A stretch of 64,000 bases of DNA from Sphingobacteriales bacterium (lineage in GTDB: Bacteria; Bacteroidota; Bacteroidia; Chitinophagales; CAIOSU01), in assembly GCA_027486795.1 (NCBI GenBank), contig JAIXOI010000053.1, positions 1-64,000 on the forward strand, read 5' to 3'. The notes below the pieces were generated by a model. It was not told where the DNA came from, did not search any database, and was given only the letters and a program-made list of their open reading frames with translations. Made by a program: the position numbers and the translations under genes. Shown here piece after piece: positions 62,388 through 64,000 of the stretch (positions are counted from its first letter, which is position 1; every line of letters begins with the position of its first letter).

Positions 62388-64000
62388 ATGCGCCATATCG
62401 TACTTATTTGTTTGATGATTCTAGGCTGGCACGCATCGCAAGCCATCAACACCATTGCTATTGATGCTACCCCGGCGGTACTGGAGAACTCCATTACCCG
62501 CTTAACGTTGGATGATGTACAAAACCTGTTGCACCAAGCCTGCAATTGCCAAGTGGTATATGGTACCACTGGCGATGTAATACTAAAGTTGCCTGCTATC
62601 GACACTGCCCGCGCCAACCAGCCCAGCCGCTTTGCCCAAAAATTTGACCAATACCCTTACTTACAATACCCCGACCACGACTATACTTGGCGAGCCAAGT
62701 TTGTAGATGGTGTAATAACCATGACTCTCGAAACGCCATCGTATCAAGGCATTGCTTTTGGGCTGTATGGGTTGTTGCAAGAGCGGTTGGGCTTTAAGTT
62801 TTATCATGCCAAAGAGACCTTTATACCCGAATTGAAAAACTGGCCCATTGGCGATGGTTTTGAGTGGGAGGCCAAAGCACGGTTCGATAAAAAAGGGTTT
62901 CACCTGCATACGCAGCACCCGCTGGAGCTTACGCAGCAGCTACTAAACCATGAGTTTGAGGGCGGCATGGCCGATGTAAAACAATACCTTGATTGGCTAG
63001 TGCGCAACGGGCAGAACTACTTCGAGTTTAATCTATTGGAAGGCATCAGCCGCAAACATTGGCCAGCCTATGCCAAAGAGTTTGTAGACTATGGCAAGAG
63101 CCGTGGCCTGATAATGGGCGTAGATGTGAGCTTGCACATGCTGCAGCAGAATGCTTATAAGCTTTACGAGGGTTTCCCGAAATCGTGGAAAAGCAAGGGC
63201 AAACAAATTGACCAAAACCTGGATTGGCTGATGGCAATGGGTTGGGATGTGATAAATATGGAGTTTAGCACCACCGAGTTTAGCGAGGGCAACATTACCA
63301 AAAAAGAGCAACAGCGACTGCATATAACCGATGTGATAGTAAACAAGTATGGTGCTAAGTTGATGGGCCGCAAGCACGTGGTAAAGACTGATAACATGGC
63401 CACTGAAACCAAGGGCGATGGCTATGAATTGGATGCGGAAGGCAAGAAACTGGATGCCAACCGTGGCGTGCTGATACATACCGTAATGTTTTATACCCTA
63501 ACCGAAGAGCATGCGCCCGTGTATGGTAACGAAAACATGCGGCACATGAACGCCGAACTAGATAGGGAAATAGCGCAACGCGAAACGTGGTATTACCCTG
63601 AAAGTGCCTATTGGATAACTTTTGATGCAAGCATTCCGATGTATTTGATGCCCTACCTGGGTGCTCGGTTGGATGATATTGAAAACACTTCGAAAAGGGG
63701 CGTGCCGGGGCATGTAACCTTTAGCAGTGGCTGGGAGTGGGGTTACTGGAGCATTGATTGGAGCATAGCCCGCTGGAGCTGGCAACATACCGTAAACAAT
63801 ACGATTGAAAAGAACACGCCTACCGAATATCTGGAAGACCTTTTTGGCCCAAAGGTAGGCGAGTACTTTGCTGAGCAACATAAAATACAACAGGGGTATC
63901 TGAAAGATAAGAACCTGATACAGTACATGGTGGCCCAAAACATTACCGATGAGGTTGCTGGACAGTTGAGCTTGCCTTTTCAGCCAAGGCCAAGGTGGAT
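62388..64000 (+). CDS. Large secreted protein, glycoside-hydrolase-like, truncated by window end
   Basis: At least 537 aa from ATG 62388, with no stop before the end of the window. It has a signal peptide (MRHIVLICLMILGWHASQA). The N-terminal region contains SYQGIAFGLYGLLQERLGFK, which resembles the GH20b/GH67 N-terminal domain (YGVYxLLExxLGVR) found before TIM-barrel glycosidases. Later, GMADVKQYLDWLVRNGQNYF and a tryptophan-rich FSSGWEWGYWSIDWSIARWS are typical of large uncharacterised carbohydrate-active proteins. The catalytic residues cannot be assigned. Probable polysaccharide-processing enzyme; certainty is limited. Confidence 0.65.
   Translation, partial: MRHIVLICLMILGWHASQAINTIAIDATPAVLENSITRLTLDDVQNLLHQACNCQVVYGTTGDVILKLPAIDTARANQPSRFAQKFDQYPYLQYPDHDYTWRAKFVDGVITMTLETPSYQGIAFGLYGLLQERLGFKFYHAKETFIPELKNWPIGDGFEWEAKARFDKKGFHLHTQHPLELTQQLLNHEFEGGMADVKQYLDWLVRNGQNYFEFNLLEGISRKHWPAYAKEFVDYGKSRGLIMGVDVSLHMLQQNAYKLYEGFPKSWKSKGKQIDQNLDWLMAMGWDVINMEFSTTEFSEGNITKKEQQRLHITDVIVNKYGAKLMGRKHVVKTDNMATETKGDGYELDAEGKKLDANRGVLIHTVMFYTLTEEHAPVYGNENMRHMNAELDREIAQRETWYYPESAYWITFDASIPMYLMPYLGARLDDIENTSKRGVPGHVTFSSGWEWGYWSIDWSIARWSWQHTVNNTIEKNTPTEYLEDLFGPKVGEYFAEQHKIQQGYLKDKNLIQYMVAQNITDEVAGQLSLPFQPRPRW

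Overview
The window reads as chromosomal DNA of a Bacteroidota bacterium, probably an environmental Flavobacteriia/Sphingobacteriia-type lineage. Evidence seen in the sequence: two type IX secretion (T9SS) sorting domains (type A on a subtilase at 23910-25892, type B with PNAFSPNGDGVND on a giant SprB-repeat adhesin at 48905-53140), a PorE-like OmpA protein (60046-62058), a DUF4293 gene, an RprX/RprY-type two-component pair, and many promoters of the Bacteroidota form TAnnTTTG. Genes are densely packed on both strands; no tRNA, rRNA, transposase or CRISPR array was recognised.

Layout. 1-2490 is the accessory part: the tail of an unidentified gene, a composite palindromic repeat, a truncated antitoxin-like ORF, and then a compact retron-like cassette made of a promoter, a strongly structured leader RNA closed by a 14-bp long-range stem, a 77-aa unknown protein, an XRE repressor-like protein and a reverse transcriptase (YVDD). 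2597-17214 is metabolic and housekeeping: patatin phospholipase, M29 aminopeptidase, secreted papain-like protease, RNA 2',3'-phosphodiesterase-like protein, helix-hairpin-helix protein, apt, acyl-CoA dehydrogenase, an RlmL-type methyltransferase, DinB proteins, a GDPD phosphodiesterase, a serine hydrolase containing an A18 tract, and rprXY. 17425-28744 holds a 2042-aa alpha-2-macroglobulin, the divergent T9SS subtilase, a LolD/FtsX-like ABC pair and a cytochrome c. 28808-40671 holds a cupin, tsaB, an ArsR-like regulator, a PiT/DUF47 phosphate operon, a Crp/Fnr regulator with a perfect FNR-type box downstream of it, a thiolase and a serpin lipoprotein. 40676-47879 has sugar-nucleotide genes (galE, an epimerase, rmlA), a Na/Pi cotransporter and a penicillin acylase. 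47985-64000 has a TSUP permease, the SprB-like adhesin, rnhB, a flippase, a deacetylase/GNAT/FemAB-like operon, an ECF sigma operon, the PorE-like protein and a truncated large secreted protein.

How the parts fit: much of the window concerns the cell envelope and surface (T9SS cargo and machinery, polysaccharide precursors and flippase, lipoproteins, protease inhibitors). The stand-out system is the retron-like cassette at the left edge, whose RT keeps the polymerase motifs but has degenerate retron signature motifs and whose leader can be folded into an msr/msd-like RNA. Dispersed 7-nt-periodic palindromes sit 5' of three genes, and several genes have a -7 box ending exactly 4 nt before the start codon, which suggests leaderless mRNAs.
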